This document shows positions 33,326 through 42,983 of a stretch of 49,404 bases of DNA, one piece after another; within the stretch, counting starts at the first letter, position 1; the number at the start of each line of letters is the position of its first letter. A model generated the notes under the pieces. That model was not told where the DNA came from. It searched no databases and saw only the letters and a program-made list of their open reading frames with translations. Location of the stretch: positions 1-49,404 of the forward strand of contig UCLR01000054.1 in the NCBI GenBank assembly GCA_900473415.1. The letters are read 5' to 3'. The DNA is from Hyphomicrobiales bacterium. Its GTDB lineage: Bacteria; Pseudomonadota; Alphaproteobacteria; Rhizobiales; Beijerinckiaceae. Made by a program: the position numbers and the translations under genes.

Positions 33326-34497
33326 CGCTCAGTACCGCTCGCCAGCCCCTGCCGCATCACGAAGCGGCGCAGCGGCCCGATCGACGACAGCGCCAGCAAG
33401 CCGGCCCCGCGCAGCAGGTCGGCTGGCAGCAGGTCGGTCAGGAGGGTGCGGTTGAGCACATCGACCGCACCGGTCCGCAGCCGGACATCGGTCCGCCGCG
33501 CCTGGTCGTAATCGGCGATCACGCCCTCGCCGCCGGCATCGGACGCACCCGCGAGCGCATCATGCAGTGCTGCGACATCGCGCAGGCCGAGATTGAGTCC
33601 CTGTGCGCCGATCGGCGGGAAGACATGGGCCGCCTCGCCGACGAGTGCCATGCGGCCGGCCGCGAAGCGCTCCACCGAAAGCCCGCCCATCGGGATCTTC
33701 CCACGGGGGCCCTGGACCGTCATCGAACCGAGCAGGGATTGCAGCTGCCGCTCGACGCGCAGCGCGAAGGCGGCATCGTCGAGAGCGGCGACAGCCTCCG
33801 CCTCCTCGGGTTCGAGCAGCCAGACCAGCGAGGAGCGCCGCCCGGGCAACGGCACGATCGTGCAGGGGCCTTGGCGGGTGTGGAATTCGGTCGAGGTCTC
33901 GCGATGCGCGCGGCGGTGCTCGAAGATTGCGGTCAGCGCCACCTGCGGATAGCGCCAGTCCTTGGCATGGATGCCGGCGGCGGCGCGCACCTGCGAGTTG
34001 CGTCCATCGGCACCGACGACGAGCCGGGCCAGAAGCGGCGCGAAGCCGTCACCGGAGAGGCGCACGGCTCCGGTTTCCGGCTCGATGGCACGGACGAGGC
34101 CAGGGATCAGCCGCAGGCCCGGGATTGCTCCCGCCTTCTCGGCCAGGATCGCGGTCAGGTCGGCATTCTCGACATTCCAGCCGAAGGCCTCAAGCTCGAT
34201 CTCCGAGGCCCGGAACTCGACAGGCGGCTGACGAAACAGGCTGCCGCTATCGTCGACGAGGCGCATCGTGGCGAGTGGCGCGGACTTCTCCAGCAGCGCA
34301 TCCTGCAGGCCGAGCTCGGTGAGGAACCGCCAGGAGCCGTCGAGCAGCGCGACGGTGCGCCCATCGCGCGGCGTCGCGACCGGGCCGAGCAGGGCAACAC
34401 TGCGGCCCTCGCGGCTGAGCGCGAGCGCGGCCGCGAGGCCCACGGCCCCCGCGCCGACGATGGCGATGTCGATCGGTTCGGCGATTGTCGCGCTCAT
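33322..34497 (-). CDS. UbiH/UbiF/VisC-type FAD monooxygenase
   Basis: Hydroxylates the ubiquinone precursor ring; alphaproteobacteria use one or two such enzymes. The 391 residues have the FAD-binding GxGxxG (AIVGAGAVGLAAALALSREG), the DG motif (VVGADGRNSQVRAAAG) and the second FAD motif (LVGEAAHVFPPIGAQGLNLG). Which ring position is hydroxylated cannot be told here. Confidence 0.9.
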   Translation of the reverse strand: MSATIAEPIDIAIVGAGAVGLAAALALSREGRSVALLGPVATPRDGRTVALLDGSWRFLTELGLQDALLEKSAPLATMRLVDDSGSLFRQPPVEFRASEIELEAFGWNVENADLTAILAEKAGAIPGLRLIPGLVRAIEPETGAVRLSGDGFAPLLARLVVGADGRNSQVRAAAGIHAKDWRYPQVALTAIFEHRRAHRETSTEFHTRQGPCTIVPLPGRRSSLVWLLEPEEAEAVAALDDAAFALRVERQLQSLLGSMTVQGPRGKIPMGGLSVERFAAGRMALVGEAAHVFPPIGAQGLNLGLRDVAALHDALAGASDAGGEGVIADYDQARRTDVRLRTGAVDVLNRTLLTDLLPADLLRGAGLLALSSIGPLRRFVMRQGLASGTER

Positions 34498-34645
34498 GCT
34501 CTCTGGCTATCCGATGCCGGGCGCTCTAGCCAAGAGGGCAGGCGCTGGGGCGCAAAGTCGCAAGCGCGAGTTGCATGGCGCGCGGCTGCTGTTGCCTGAT
34601 GCGATGAACTAAGGTCGCGTATCCATTTCAAGGGAGAAACCGTTC

Positions 34646-35620
34646 ATGGTCAAAGCCATTCGCGCTCACAAGACGGGCGGGCCGGAAGTCCTGCAGCTCG
34701 AGGATATCACCCTGCCGCAGCCCGGGCCCGACGAGATCCTGATGCGCAACCGCGCCATCGGCCTCAATTTCATCGACACCTATTTCCGCTCGGGCCTCTA
34801 TCCGGCGCCGCGGTTCCCCTTCGTCCTCGGCAACGAGAGCGCGGGCGACGTGCTCGCCGTCGGCCCGAACGTGACCGAGTTCAAGCCGGGCGACCGGGTC
34901 GCGGTCGTCTCGCCGCTGGGCGCCTATGCCGAGGAGCGCATCGTGCCGGCCGTCAACGCCGTGGCGCTGCCGGACGCGATTTCCTACGAGGCCGCCGCCA
35001 GCATGATGCTGAAGGGGCTGACGGCCGAATACCTTCTGCACCGGACCTACAAGGTGAAGCCGGGCGACACCATCCTCGTCCATGCCGCCGCCGGCGCGAC
35101 CGGACTCATCCTCTGTCAGTGGGGCAAGGCGCTGGGCGCGACCGTGATCGGCACCGCTGGCTCGAAGGACAAGGTGGAACTCGCCAGTGCGAACGGCGCC
35201 GACCACGTCATCAACTACCGCGAGGAGGATTTCGCCGCGCGTGTGAAGGAGATCACCGGCGGCAAGCTCTGCGACGTGGTCTATGACGGCGTCGGCAAGG
35301 ACACCTTCATGAAGTCGCTCGACACGCTGAAGCCCTTCGGCCTGATGGCGAGCTTCGGCAACGCCTCTGGCGCGGTCGAGGCCTTCAATCTCGGCATCCT
35401 GGCCAGCAAGGGCTCGCTCTACGTCACGCGCCCCACGCTCAACACCCACACCGCCAAGCGAGAGACCATGGTCGCGATGGCGAAGAACCTGTTCGACACG
35501 GTGGCGAGCGGCAAGGTCAAGATCGCTGTCAACGCGACCTTCCCGCTGAAGGACGCGGCCGAGGCGCATCGCGCACTGGAGTCGCGCGGCACCACTGGCT
35601 CGACGGTGCTGATCCCCTGA
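34646..35620 (+). CDS. qor: Quinone oxidoreductase (zeta-crystallin-like, NADPH)
   Basis: A one-electron quinone reductase of the medium-chain dehydrogenase family. The 324 residues show the opening KAIRAHKTGGPEVLQLEDI, NFIDTYFRSGLY, and the NADPH site HAAAGATGLILCQWGKALG. The zinc-ligand residues of MDR alcohol dehydrogenases are missing, which is normal for quinone reductases. The ATG at 34646 follows AAGGGAGAA. It ends before a strong terminator. Confidence 0.94.
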   Translation: MVKAIRAHKTGGPEVLQLEDITLPQPGPDEILMRNRAIGLNFIDTYFRSGLYPAPRFPFVLGNESAGDVLAVGPNVTEFKPGDRVAVVSPLGAYAEERIVPAVNAVALPDAISYEAAASMMLKGLTAEYLLHRTYKVKPGDTILVHAAAGATGLILCQWGKALGATVIGTAGSKDKVELASANGADHVINYREEDFAARVKEITGGKLCDVVYDGVGKDTFMKSLDTLKPFGLMASFGNASGAVEAFNLGILASKGSLYVTRPTLNTHTAKRETMVAMAKNLFDTVASGKVKIAVNATFPLKDAAEAHRALESRGTTGSTVLIP

Positions 35621-35636
35621 GGCGCAGGCCGGGAGG

Positions 35637-35669
35637 CCGAGATGCTCGGGCTCGGCCCGAGCATCTCGG
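35637..35669. repeat. Long perfect hairpin after qor
   Basis: A 14-bp perfect stem, CCGAGATGCTCGGG (35637-35650) with its complement (35656-35669), loop CTCGG, without a T tract. It may be a processing hairpin, a transcription-pausing structure or a remnant of an extragenic repeat. Confidence 0.6.
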
Positions 35670-35740
35670 AAACCAGAGCTCTCCCGTCACTTCTCGGGTC
35701 TGCGCTTCCCAAGAATGACGGCAGGCGATAAGCCACGCAC

Positions 35741-35769
35741 ATGCGCCCGGATTTTCCGGGCGCATTTTT
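35741..35769 (+). terminator. Rho-independent terminator after qor
   Basis: An 11-bp perfect stem (ATGCGCCCGGA 35741-35751 with TCCGGGCGCAT 35755-35765), loop TTT and a T tract to 35769. It lies 121 bp after the qor stop. Confidence 0.88.
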
Positions 35770-35851
35770 ATGCGGAATCATGAACCCGCGAGGCCGATGT
35801 CGCGACGAATCGCCGTCAGCAACTGCTGACGACCTTTCGAGGACCGGCATC

Positions 35852-36184
35852 ATGGCCACCAAGTTTCGGATCGCAGGGCTTCTCGCCGTGACGCTGACCC
35901 TCACCGGCGTCGCGCTGGCTCAGCAGGGCCACGGGCTCGATGCCACCGGTGCGGACGCCAGGGCCGCCGCCAAGTCGGAGAAGCAGGAGCGCCTGCGGGT
36001 GCCGCGCCCGGTCCGGACCCAGTTCGCCTCGGCCGAGTCCGATTGCCGCGCCGATGTCTGCAACGCCCCGCCGAAGCAGCCCGAAGCGGCCGCTGCCGCG
36101 CCGGCCGCCGATGCCTGCAGCAGCCTCGGCACCGCGCGGGACCGCAACGGCCGCACGATCCGCCGCCTCTGCGCCTTCAACTGA
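35852..36184 (+). CDS. Small secreted Cys-containing protein, 110 aa
   Basis: ATG 35852 is chosen because GAGGA lies about 11 bases before it; the longer frame crosses the terminator. A signal peptide (FRIAGLLAVTLTLTGVALAQ) leads to a short mature protein with Cys residues (DCRADVC, ACSS, LCAFN) and Pro/Ala-rich spacer. No domain recognised; an exported protein of unknown role. Confidence 0.72.
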   Translation: MATKFRIAGLLAVTLTLTGVALAQQGHGLDATGADARAAAKSEKQERLRVPRPVRTQFASAESDCRADVCNAPPKQPEAAAAAPAADACSSLGTARDRNGRTIRRLCAFN

Positions 36185-36221
36185 GGGAAGTGGGGGAAGA
36201 TTCTCGTTTGGCACGGAACCA

Positions 36222-36322
36222 CGGCGTCATCCCGGGCTTGACCCGGGATCCATCTTAAGACTCAGCGCTCTATGATGGATCCCGGATCTGCGCGACGAAG
36301 TCGCTTGTCCGGGATGACGGCG
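36222..36322. repeat. Dispersed palindromic repeat, copy 2
   Basis: GTCATCCCGGGCTTGACCCG opens the unit, then a less conserved centre and TCCGGGATGACGGCG at the end. It is the reverse orientation of the copy at 22536-22637. Confidence 0.75.
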
Positions 36323-36347
36323 TGCATCTGTGCGAAATCAGCGTGCC

Positions 36348-37667
36348 TCAGACCGCGATGCCGTGCAGGTCGTAGGCGTCGGCGCGCTCGATCTTGACCG
36401 TGACGATGTCGCCGGGACGCAAGGGACGCCGGCTCGCGACATAGACATTGCCGTCAATCTCGGGCGCATCCCATTTCGAGCGGCCCTTGGCGACGGTCGG
36501 CCCGGCCTCGTCGATGATCACCGGGATGCGCTTGCCGACCCGGCCCTTGACGATGCGGGCGGAAATCTCGGCCTGCGCCTTCATAAAGCGGTGCCAGCGG
36601 GCCTCCTTCTCCTCCTCGGGGACGAGGGCGAGGCCGAGGTCGTTGGCGGGTGCGCCCTTCACCGGCTCGTACTTGAAGCAGCCGACGCGTTCCAGCTCCG
36701 CTTCCTTCAGCCAGTCGAGCAGGATCTCCATGTCCTCCTCGGTCTCGCCGGGGAAGCCGACGATGAAGGTCGAGCGGATGGCGAGGTCCGGGCAGATCTC
36801 GCGCCACTTGCGGATGCGGTCGAGCGTGCGGTCCTGATGGGCCGGCCGCCGCATCGCCTTGAGGACGTTCGGAGAGGCGTGCTGGAAGGGGATGTCGAGA
36901 TAGGGCAGCACCAGCCCTTCCTGCATCAGCGGAATGACCTCGTCGACATGCGGATAGGGGTAGACATAGTGCAGGCGCACCCACATCCCCATCTGGCCGA
37001 GTTCGCGGGCGAGCTCGAAAAAGCGCGTGCGGACCTCGCGGTCCTTCCACATCGAGGGCGCATATTTGATGTCGAGGCCATAGGCGCTGGTGTCCTGCGA
37101 GATCACCAGCAGTTCCTTGACACCGGCCTTGGCCAGCTTCTCGGCCTCGCGCAGCACGTCGCCGATCGGCCGCGAGACGAGGTCGCCGCGCAGCTTCGGG
37201 ATGATGCAGAAGGTGCAGCGGTTGTTGCAGCCCTCGGAAATCTTCAGATAGGCGTAGTGTCGCGGCGTCAGCTTCACGCCCTGGTCCGGCACCAGGTCGA
37301 CGAAGGGGTCGTGCTTAGGCGGCACGGCCTCATGCACCGCCGAGACGACGCTCTCATAGGCCTGCGGCCCGGTGATCGCGAGCACGTTCGGGAAGGCGTC
37401 GCGGATCTGCTCGGGCTCGGCGCCCATGCAGCCGGTGACGATGACCTTGCCGTTCTCGGCCATGGCCGAGCCGATCGCCGAAAGCGACTCCGCCTTGGCG
37501 GAATCGAGGAAGCCGCAGGTGTTGACGATGACGAGATCGGCGCCCGCATGGCTCTTGGAGAGCTCGTAGCCTTCCGAGCGGAGCGAGGTGATGATCCGTT
37601 CGGAATCGACGAGCGCCTTGGGGCAGCCCAGCGAAACGAAGGAGATTTTCGGCGCGACGGCGTTCAT
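36348..37667 (-). CDS. rimO: Ribosomal protein S12 methylthiotransferase RimO
   Basis: A radical-SAM enzyme that puts a methylthio group on Asp of ribosomal protein S12. The 439 residues have an UPF0004 domain (KISFVSLGCPKALVDSERII, with Cys in NTCGF and VTGCMG), the radical-SAM motif CNNRCTFC (CxxxCxxC) and a C-terminal TRAM domain (RVGKRIPVIIDEAG). Full length. The palindromic repeat sits 26 bp beyond its stop. Confidence 0.96.
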   Translation of the reverse strand: MNAVAPKISFVSLGCPKALVDSERIITSLRSEGYELSKSHAGADLVIVNTCGFLDSAKAESLSAIGSAMAENGKVIVTGCMGAEPEQIRDAFPNVLAITGPQAYESVVSAVHEAVPPKHDPFVDLVPDQGVKLTPRHYAYLKISEGCNNRCTFCIIPKLRGDLVSRPIGDVLREAEKLAKAGVKELLVISQDTSAYGLDIKYAPSMWKDREVRTRFFELARELGQMGMWVRLHYVYPYPHVDEVIPLMQEGLVLPYLDIPFQHASPNVLKAMRRPAHQDRTLDRIRKWREICPDLAIRSTFIVGFPGETEEDMEILLDWLKEAELERVGCFKYEPVKGAPANDLGLALVPEEEKEARWHRFMKAQAEISARIVKGRVGKRIPVIIDEAGPTVAKGRSKWDAPEIDGNVYVASRRPLRPGDIVTVKIERADAYDLHGIAV

Positions 37668-37774
37668 CGGCTGATGGCTCGGGTCAGGATGTCTGGAGGC
37701 GCCAGCGCATCAACATGCGCAGGCGGCGCCTCCTTTGAACCTTTTCAAGCTGTTTGGCAATCCGATGCACCCGC

Positions 37775-38641
37775 TCAGCCGGTCGGCCCCGTCGCGACGG
37801 GCCGCGCCGGATCCTGCGTCCAGTCGGTCATCGAGCCGTCGTAGAGGGCGATCTCGTCGCGGCCGAGGATCTCCGATAGCACGAACCAGTTGGCTGCGGC
37901 CGAATGGCCGGTGTTGCAGTAAGAGACGACGGGGCCTTGCGGCACGGAGGCGAAAAGCTTCTCCAGCTCCGGCGTGGGCCTCAACTTGCCGCTGCCGGGC
38001 TCGAAGGCGCCGGCATAGTCGCGCGAGATCGCCCCGGGGATATGGCCGCCGCGCGTCGCCTCGGCGGCCTTCTCACGGCCCTCGAAATAGCTTGCGCTGC
38101 GCGCATCGACGAGGCTCGCCTGCTTGCTGCGCAGAGCGACGAGGGTGGCATCCGCCACGCTGCGCAGATGCTGCTTGGCGACGACGGGGTAGGGCGCCGT
38201 GGTTTTCGGAGCCGAAGGGCCACTCTCGACCTTTCGCGCTGGGTCCGCCGCCCAGGCCTTGAACCCGCCATCGAGGATCACCTGCTGGCCATGGCCGATG
38301 AACTTCAGCGTCCAGTAGACCCTCGCAGCCGCGGCGAAATCGGTCGCGGCGCTGCCAGCCGGGACGATGACGACATCGCTCTCCGGCTTGATGCCGAGCC
38401 GGCCGGCCAGCGAGGCGAGATGATCGAGCGGCGGCAGCATGCCCGGCGCGTTGCCGATCTTCGCCCGCCAGCCATCGGCGGCATAGTCGGAATGGACGGC
38501 GCCGGGAACGTGGCCGGCCTCGAAGGCGCCCTTGCCGCCATCGGCGACTGTGCGGATGTCGATCACGACGAGCTTGGGGTCACCCAGCCGGGCGGCCAGC
38601 GCCTCCGGTGTGATCAGGCCTGCGAATCCGCTCTGACTCAT
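37775..38641 (-). CDS. Two-domain sulfurtransferase (thiosulfate/3-mercaptopyruvate type)
   Basis: Transfers sulfane sulfur between thiols or to cyanide. The 288 residues are two rhodanese domains: the first (about 8-135) inactive, the second with the active loop CNTGHSAA (Cys at about residue 245). The start at 38641 (MSQSGFAGLI) overlaps the OsmC stop by 4 bp. It closes the sulfur block. Confidence 0.88.
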   Translation of the reverse strand: MSQSGFAGLITPEALAARLGDPKLVVIDIRTVADGGKGAFEAGHVPGAVHSDYAADGWRAKIGNAPGMLPPLDHLASLAGRLGIKPESDVVIVPAGSAATDFAAAARVYWTLKFIGHGQQVILDGGFKAWAADPARKVESGPSAPKTTAPYPVVAKQHLRSVADATLVALRSKQASLVDARSASYFEGREKAAEATRGGHIPGAISRDYAGAFEPGSGKLRPTPELEKLFASVPQGPVVSYCNTGHSAAANWFVLSEILGRDEIALYDGSMTDWTQDPARPVATGPTG

Positions 38642-39075
38642 GCAGCGACCTCCTTCTGCAGTTCGTCGATCACTTCGAGGCTGTAGCTCATCTCGGCGGT
38701 CGCCCCGAGCATGATCGAAGCCGAACAGTATTTTTCCTTCGACAATGTGACGGCACGCTCGGCCTTGGCCTGCGACAGTCCCTTGCCGGTGATGCGATAG
38801 GCGAGGTGGATCTTGGTGAAGACCTTGGGGTCGCTTGCCGCACGCTCGGCTTCGACCTCGACCTCGCAGCCCGTTACGGCCTCGCGGCCCTTCTTGAGGA
38901 TGCTGACGACATCGAAGCCGGTGCAGCCGGCGAGCCCGATCAGCAGCATCTCCATCGGCCGGATGCCGATATTGCGGCCGCCATATTCCGGCGCACCGTC
39001 CATCATCACGGCATGGCCGCTGCCGGCCTCGCCCATGAAGGCCATGCCTTCGACCCATTTCGCGCGTGCTTTCAT
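38638..39075 (-). CDS. OsmC family protein
   Basis: A peroxidase-like family that reduces organic hydroperoxides with two Cys. The 145 residues show PMEMLLIGLAGCTGFDVVS (first Cys near 51), VTGCEVEVEAER and a second Cys in SKEKYCSASIML. It overlaps the sulfurtransferase gene and follows cysA after 70 bp. Confidence 0.9.
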   Translation of the reverse strand: MKARAKWVEGMAFMGEAGSGHAVMMDGAPEYGGRNIGIRPMEMLLIGLAGCTGFDVVSILKKGREAVTGCEVEVEAERAASDPKVFTKIHLAYRITGKGLSQAKAERAVTLSKEKYCSASIMLGATAEMSYSLEVIDELQKEVAA

Positions 39076-39145
39076 CGCGATCTCCCAATGGAAACGCCTC
39101 CGGCGGAAGGGGTTCCCGCCGGGATTCGGGACGACGCTACAAGGA

Positions 39146-40192
39146 TCAGGCGGCGGCGAACAGGTTGCCGTGGGTAATGCGCAGCCGCACCCGCTCGCCG
39201 ATCGCCGGCGCGACCTGGCTGGCGAGATCGACGTCGAGTCGCTTCTTCAGGCCCTCGACGGCGACTTCCGCACGCCGCAACGGCCCATTGCGGCGCAAGT
39301 GCTCCACCGTGCCGGGCAGCGCCAGCGGCGTCTCGTCGACGATGCGCAGATGCTGCGGGCGGACATAGAGCGAGGCTAGCCCGCCCTGGTTCTGCGTGAT
39401 GCCGCCCAGAACCGGCCGGTCGCCGAAGAAGGCCAGGCTCCCGACGACCTTGACCGGCAGCTTGTTGGCCTCGCCCAGGAACTCGCAGACGAAGGGCGTC
39501 GCCGGATGGTCGTAGACGTCGTCGGCCGAACCGACCTGCTCGATCTTTCCATCGTTGAGGATGGCGACGCGGTCGGCGAGCTCCAGCGCCTCCTCCTGGT
39601 CGTGGGTGACGAAGACGGTGGTATGGCCGGTGCGCCCGTGCAATTCGCGCAGCCAGCCGCGCAGGTCCTTGCGCACCCGGGCATCGAGCGCGCCAAAGGG
39701 CTCGTCCAGCAGCAGCACGCGCGGCTCGATGGCGAGCGCCCGCGCCAGAGCCACGCGCTGGCGCTGGCCGCCGGAAAGCTGGCTCGGATAGCGTTTTTCC
39801 AGACCTTGCAGCTGAACAAGCTCCAGCAGGTCACTGACGCGTTTGCGGATCTCCGATTCGCCCGGCCGCGCTCGATGCGGGCGCGAGCGCAGTCCGAAGG
39901 CGATGTTCTCGGCGACGTTCATCGTCTTGAACAGCGCATAATGCTGGAAGACGAAGCCGATGCGGCGCTCGCGTAAGGAGAGGTCATGCGTATCGGTCTC
40001 GCCGAACAGCACCCGGCCTCGATCGGCTTGCTCCAGACCCGCGATGAGCCGCAGCAGCGTCGTCTTGCCCGAACCCGAGGGGCCGAGCAGCGCCACGAGC
40101 TCGCCCGGCTGGATGTCGAGCGAGACGCCGCGCAGCGCCGGGAAGTTCTCGAAGCGCTTCTCGATGGTTTCGATCGTGACGGCGACCGACAT
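39146..40192 (-). CDS. cysA: Sulfate/thiosulfate import ATPase CysA
   Basis: The ATPase of the sulfate importer. The 348 residues contain Walker A GPSGSGKTTL (about 34-43), signature LSGGQRQRVALARAL, Walker B VLLLDEPFGAL and a C-terminal TOBE-like regulatory region (residues 240-345). It is 24 bp downstream of cysW. Confidence 0.96.
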   Translation of the reverse strand: MSVAVTIETIEKRFENFPALRGVSLDIQPGELVALLGPSGSGKTTLLRLIAGLEQADRGRVLFGETDTHDLSLRERRIGFVFQHYALFKTMNVAENIAFGLRSRPHRARPGESEIRKRVSDLLELVQLQGLEKRYPSQLSGGQRQRVALARALAIEPRVLLLDEPFGALDARVRKDLRGWLRELHGRTGHTTVFVTHDQEEALELADRVAILNDGKIEQVGSADDVYDHPATPFVCEFLGEANKLPVKVVGSLAFFGDRPVLGGITQNQGGLASLYVRPQHLRIVDETPLALPGTVEHLRRNGPLRRAEVAVEGLKKRLDVDLASQVAPAIGERVRLRITHGNLFAAA

Positions 40193-40216
40193 GGCGCAAT
40201 CCTTCGGTTTCGCGGG

Positions 40217-41098
40217 TCAATGCCGGCGGCTTGCGGCGATCTCGTCGCCGAAGCGCCATTCGAGAAAGGTCTTGAGTGCCAGCGTCACGAGCGCCAACCC
40301 GGCCAGCAGTGAGGCGACGGCAAACGCCGCCGCGCCCATATACTCATTGTAGAGGATTTCGATGTGGAGCGGCATGGTGTTCGTCAGGCCGCGGATCTTT
40401 CCCGAGACCACCGCCACCGCGCCGAATTCGCCCATGGCGCGGGCGTTGCAGAGCAGCACCCCGTAGAACAGGCTCCATTTCACGTTCGGCAGCGTCACGC
40501 GGAAGAAGACGCGCCAGGGCGAGGCGCCGAGCGTCAGCGCCGCTTCCTCGTCGGCCGTGCCGAGTGACTGCATATGCGGGATCAGTTCGCGCGCCACGAA
40601 GGGGAAGGTGACGAAGATCGTGGCGAGGATCAGCCCCGGCACGGCGAAGACGATCTTGATGTCATGCGCCTGCAGCCAGGGGCCGAAATAGCCTTGCGCG
40701 CCGAAGAGCAGCACGAAGACGAGACCGGCGATCACCGGCGAGACCGAGAAGGGCAGGTCGATCAGGCTGATCAGCAGGTTCTTGCCGCGGAACTCGAACT
40801 TGGCGATGGCCCAGGCCGCGGCGACGCCGACGACGATGTTGAAGGGCACGGCGATCGCCGCGACGAGCAGCGTCAGCCGGATCGCTGCCTGGGCGTCGGG
40901 CTCGGTGATCGCGGCGCGATAGGCCTCCCAGCCCTTGGCGCTGGCCTCGACGAAGACGGAGGCGAGCGGCAGCGCCAGGAAGAGCAGCAGGAAGGCGAGC
41001 GAGACCGCAATCAGCGCGATCCGCACGCCAAGGCTCTCGCCGTGGGCGCTCTTGCGGCGCACTGGCGCCGCGACGAAGGGCGGCGCGGTGTCAGACAT
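40217..41098 (-). CDS. cysW: Sulfate ABC transporter permease CysW
   Basis: One of two membrane subunits of the sulfate importer, with six helices. The EAA loop that contacts the ATPase is EEAALTLGASPWRVFFRVTL; GAQGYFGPWL and KIVFAVPGLILA are also family-typical. The start at 41098 (MSDTAPPF) has GGAGG seven bases upstream and lies inside the cysT stop region. 293 residues. Confidence 0.95.
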   Translation of the reverse strand: MSDTAPPFVAAPVRRKSAHGESLGVRIALIAVSLAFLLLFLALPLASVFVEASAKGWEAYRAAITEPDAQAAIRLTLLVAAIAVPFNIVVGVAAAWAIAKFEFRGKNLLISLIDLPFSVSPVIAGLVFVLLFGAQGYFGPWLQAHDIKIVFAVPGLILATIFVTFPFVARELIPHMQSLGTADEEAALTLGASPWRVFFRVTLPNVKWSLFYGVLLCNARAMGEFGAVAVVSGKIRGLTNTMPLHIEILYNEYMGAAAFAVASLLAGLALVTLALKTFLEWRFGDEIAASRRH

Positions 41099-41942
41099 CG
41101 CCGAGCCTCCGGCGCGCATGGGCCTGGATCAGGTTGACGGAGAGGATCAGCGCGAAAGAGATGATGAGCATCATCGTCGCGACGACCGCCGCCCCGGCAT
41201 AGTCGAACTGCTCCAGTCGGATCACGATCAGGAGCGGGGCGATTTCCGAGACCATCGGCACATTGCCCGCGATGAAGATCACGGAACCGTATTCGCCGAC
41301 CGCTCGGGCGAAGGCGAGGACGAAGCCGGTCAAAAGCGCCGGCGCGACCTGTGGCAGCACGACCCGGAAGATCGTCCGGGCACGGCTCGCGCCGAGCAAC
41401 GCGGCGGCTTCCTCGACATCGCTCTGCAGCTCCTCCAACACCGGCTGGACCGTCCGCACCACGAAGGGCAGGCCGATGAAGATCAATGCGACCATCACGC
41501 CGAGTGGCGTATAGGCGATCTTGATGCCGAAAGGCGCGAAGAGCGAGCCGACGATGCCGTTGGGCGCATAGATGGCCGCCAGCGAAATGCCCGCCACCGC
41601 CGTCGGCAGCGCGAAGGGCAGGTCGACGGCTGCATCGATCAGTCGCCGGCCGGGGAATTCATAGCGCACCAGCACCCAGGCCAGGATCAGGCCGAAGACG
41701 GCGTTGACCAGCGCCGCGATCAGCGCGCCCATGAAGGAGAGCCTCAGCGCCGCAATCGTGCGCGGCGAGGTGGCGACGGCCCATATGTCGGCTGGGCCGG
41801 CGCTGGCGGCCTTTATGAACAGGGCCGCCAGCGGGATCAGCACGATCAGGGACAGGGCCGTCAGCGTCGTGCCGAGCGCAAGGCCGAAGCCGGGCAGGAT
41901 GCTGGGCTCGCGCCAGCGGAAGGGTGTCGCCGCTGTCGTCAC
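41091..41942 (-). CDS. cysT: Sulfate ABC transporter permease CysT
   Basis: The partner permease of CysW, 283 residues with six helices. The EAA loop is VEEAAALLGASRARTIFRVV, and GFGLALGTTLTALSLIVLIP opens the first helix. GTG start at 41942, 6 bp after the binding-protein stop; its end overlaps cysW by 8 bp. Confidence 0.95.
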   Translation of the reverse strand: MTTAATPFRWREPSILPGFGLALGTTLTALSLIVLIPLAALFIKAASAGPADIWAVATSPRTIAALRLSFMGALIAALVNAVFGLILAWVLVRYEFPGRRLIDAAVDLPFALPTAVAGISLAAIYAPNGIVGSLFAPFGIKIAYTPLGVMVALIFIGLPFVVRTVQPVLEELQSDVEEAAALLGASRARTIFRVVLPQVAPALLTGFVLAFARAVGEYGSVIFIAGNVPMVSEIAPLLIVIRLEQFDYAGAAVVATMMLIISFALILSVNLIQAHARRRLGDV

Positions 41943-41948
41943 GGGAGC

Positions 41949-42983
41949 TTACCGCGCCGGCTTGTAGAGCTGGTCGAAGGTGCCGCCATCACCGAAATGC
42001 GCGGGCTGCGCCTTCTTCCAGCCGCCGAAGACATCGTCGATCGTGATCAGCTCGACCTTGGGGAAATTGGCGAGGTCCTTGGGGTCGGCCGCCTCCGGAT
42101 TGCGCGGACGATAGAAATTCTTGGCGATGATCGCCTGCGCCTTGGGCGTGTAGAGGAATTCGAGATAGGCCTGGGCCTGCTCGCGGGTCTTCTTGGCATC
42201 GACATTGCCGTCGACGAGCGCCACCGGCGGCTCGGCCAGGATCGACAGGCTCGGCACCACGATCTCGAACTTGTCGGCGCCGAACTCCTTCAATGCCAGG
42301 AAGGCCTCATTCTCCCAGGACAGGAAGACGTCGCCGATGCCGCGCTGGGTGAAGGTGGTGGTCGCGCCGCGCGCGCCGGTGTCGAGCACCGGCACATTGG
42401 CCAGGAGCTTGGCGATATAGTCGCGCACCTTCGCCTCGTCCTTGTTGAAGGCCTTCTCGGCATAGGCCCAGGCGGCGAGATAGTTCCAGCGCGCGCCTCC
42501 AGAGGTCTTCGGGTTCGGCGTGATGATCTGCACGCCCGGCTTCGCGAGGTCGCCCCAGTCCTTGATCGCCTTGGGGTTGCCCTTGCGGACCAGGAACACG
42601 ATCGTCGAGGTGTAAGGCGAGGAATTGTGCGGCAGCCGCGTCTGCCAGTCGAGCGGCAGCTTCTTCGAGCGCTCGGCGACGGCGTCGATGTCGCCGGCCA
42701 GCGCGAGCGTCACCACATCGGCGTTGAGCCCGTCGATGACGGTCCGTGCCTGCGCGCCCGAGCCGCCATGCGACTGGCGGATCGTGCTGATCGTCTTGGT
42801 CGGATTCTTCGCGTTCCAATCCGCGAGGAAGGCGGCGTTCAGATCGCGATAGAGCTCGCGGGTGGGATCGTAAGAGACGTTCAGAAGCTCGGTCTGGGCG
42901 CGCGCTCCGGCGGTGACACCGAACGAAAGACTCAGGACTCCCAGCAGCAGTCCGGCCCAGCGGAGGAATGCGGGTCGTGTCAT
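41949..42983 (-). CDS. Sulfate/thiosulfate-binding periplasmic protein
   Basis: The receptor of the cysTWA importer. After a signal peptide (LGVLSLSFGVTAGARA, cut before QTELLN) the mature protein shows the family pattern ELLNVSYDPTRELYRDLNAA, RQSHGGSGAQARTVIDG, and ITPNPKTSGGARWNYLAAWA. 344 residues. ATG 42983 preceded by GGAG. Sbp and CysP cannot be told apart by eye. Confidence 0.92.
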   Translation of the reverse strand: MTRPAFLRWAGLLLGVLSLSFGVTAGARAQTELLNVSYDPTRELYRDLNAAFLADWNAKNPTKTISTIRQSHGGSGAQARTVIDGLNADVVTLALAGDIDAVAERSKKLPLDWQTRLPHNSSPYTSTIVFLVRKGNPKAIKDWGDLAKPGVQIITPNPKTSGGARWNYLAAWAYAEKAFNKDEAKVRDYIAKLLANVPVLDTGARGATTTFTQRGIGDVFLSWENEAFLALKEFGADKFEIVVPSLSILAEPPVALVDGNVDAKKTREQAQAYLEFLYTPKAQAIIAKNFYRPRNPEAADPKDLANFPKVELITIDDVFGGWKKAQPAHFGDGGTFDQLYKPAR

